Shown piece by piece: positions 22,837-23,288 of a DNA stretch of 23,288 bases (its first letter is position 1; each line of letters starts with the position of its first letter). Location of the stretch: positions 1-23,288 of the forward strand of contig CAZXYS010000049.1 in assembly GCA_964645005.1 (NCBI GenBank), given 5' to 3'. The notes under the pieces were generated by a model. The model worked only from the letters and a program-made list of their open reading frames with translations, did not search any database and was not told where the DNA came from. The position numbers and the translations under genes are program-made. Source of the stretch: CAZXYS01 sp964645005. Its GTDB lineage: Bacteria; Bacteroidota; Ignavibacteria; Kapaibacteriales; UBA2268.

Positions 22837-22995
22837 ATGAAAACGAATACTAAAATTCTATATTTTTCCAATATCCGATTTAAAACTACGAAAAGCGATA
22901 TTGACGCAATCCTTTATATCGTGGTTAAATACGGGCGGGAAGCAGATGAAATGATGATGGGATACAAATCCTCAAAAATAATTCATGCAATTTAA
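22837..22995 (+). CDS. Possible small ORF, 52 codons
   Basis: ATG at 22837 opens 52 codons ending in TAA at 22993-22995. The product is basic and begins MKTNTKILYFSNIRF; it contains YGREADEMMMGYKSSK. No clear ribosome-binding site (AAGAAG at a distance) and no recognised domain. It lies in the 540-bp stretch after the T9SS gene, divergent from it, and next to a decayed gene fragment, so it may be a remnant or chance. The bases on either side hold nothing else I can support. Confidence 0.25.
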   Translation: MKTNTKILYFSNIRFKTTKSDIDAILYIVVKYGREADEMMMGYKSSKIIHAI

Positions 22996-23019
22996 ATTGC
23001 TCTTAATCATAAATTAATT

Positions 23020-23145
23020 CTAAATGCCCTCAGTAACATCACTCGGCAACGGCTGCATATCGTCGTAAACTTCACCGTTTAATTCCCTTCCATTCTTTTT
23101 CTTATTCGTGCCGCCCCATTGCTTGAAGAAGAACTCAGCCTTAGT
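23020..23145 (-). pseudogene. C-terminal remnant of a phage Gp37/Gp68-type (DUF5131) protein
   Basis: The minus strand reads TKAEFFFKQWGGTNKKKNGR, then ELNGEVYDDMQPLPSD and a stop at 23020-23022. The FFFKQWGG..NKK..GREL(D/N)G....(D/E)MP pattern is the hallmark of the C-terminus of DUF5131 (Gp37/Gp68) proteins. An in-frame TAA at 23146-23148 separates it from upstream sequence, which shows none of the family's N-terminal motifs, so only about 41 residues survive. It points to a past phage or mobile element at this locus. Confidence 0.7.
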
Positions 23146-23288
23146 TTACCAAAACAAGCCAAGAACAACATAAATTCTACGGAAATCATGAAAATTGTCA
23201 ACGTAAGTCATTGATTTTTCGTAAGTGATTGGCAGAAACAGCCGCCTGCGCACTCTCGGAGCCGAACATATATCGCTGTCAGCCTTCC

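Noticed and set aside
1..23288. tRNA or rRNA genes
   Set aside because: Intergenic regions were read for T-loop GGTTCGAATCC-like and acceptor-pairing patterns and rRNA-like conserved stretches; none was found.

Overview
The window looks like a chromosomal segment of an AT-rich, Gram-negative, probably anaerobic bacterium of the Bacteroidota/Ignavibacteriota/Chlorobiota group. Evidence for this is a C-terminal type IX secretion (Por) sorting module on the protein at 21855-22748, an IgGFc-binding-like secreted protein at the left edge, a patatin fused to a POTRA and Omp85-type barrel, several lipoproteins, an indolepyruvate:ferredoxin oxidoreductase, and a weak Shine-Dalgarno signal before several genes. 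The lineage is an inference from gene content; no rRNA or tRNA gene was seen.

Layout. 1-1840 (minus) is the N-terminal 613 codons of a large secreted IgGFc-binding-like protein that runs off the left edge. 2283-5342 (minus) is an acylphosphatase gene followed by the patatin/Omp85 gene. 5507-7225 (minus) holds an NlpC/P60 peptidase and a lipoprotein, each followed by a hairpin terminator. 7700-9670 (plus) is a CASTOR/POLLUX-like ion channel. 9723-9850 is a MITE-like repeat. 9994-11256 (minus) is murI with a small lipoprotein 6 bp downstream. 11463-12335 (minus) is an orphan DNA methyltransferase that appears to be frameshifted at its C-terminus, and 12406-12924 (minus) is pyrE. A repeat-rich spacer (12925-13246) precedes an exported M28 peptidase (13247-14653, minus).

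The most interesting region is 14774-17922 (plus): an ArsR-type regulator, a DsrE-like sulfur-relay protein, a diheme c-type cytochrome with an EHP-rich linker and an unfamiliar C-terminal domain, and a sulfide:quinone-oxidoreductase-like flavoprotein. This reads as a sulfide or persulfide-responsive redox operon. The cytochrome has no export signal in its own frame; a perfect-looking signal anchor lies immediately upstream in another frame, so the gene is either frameshifted or recoded.

Downstream are a MntA/HepT (MNT/HEPN) toxin-antitoxin pair (18146-18764), then iorA-iorB on the minus strand (19011-21248) with a clear terminator; IorA lacks the usual C-terminal 2[4Fe-4S] domain. A second copy of the MITE-like repeat (21434-21620) and a T9SS-sorted protein follow. 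The right edge carries a decayed C-terminal fragment of a phage Gp37/Gp68-type (DUF5131) protein. An 88-nt double-hairpin repeat occurs twice (13088-13176 and 18802-18888).
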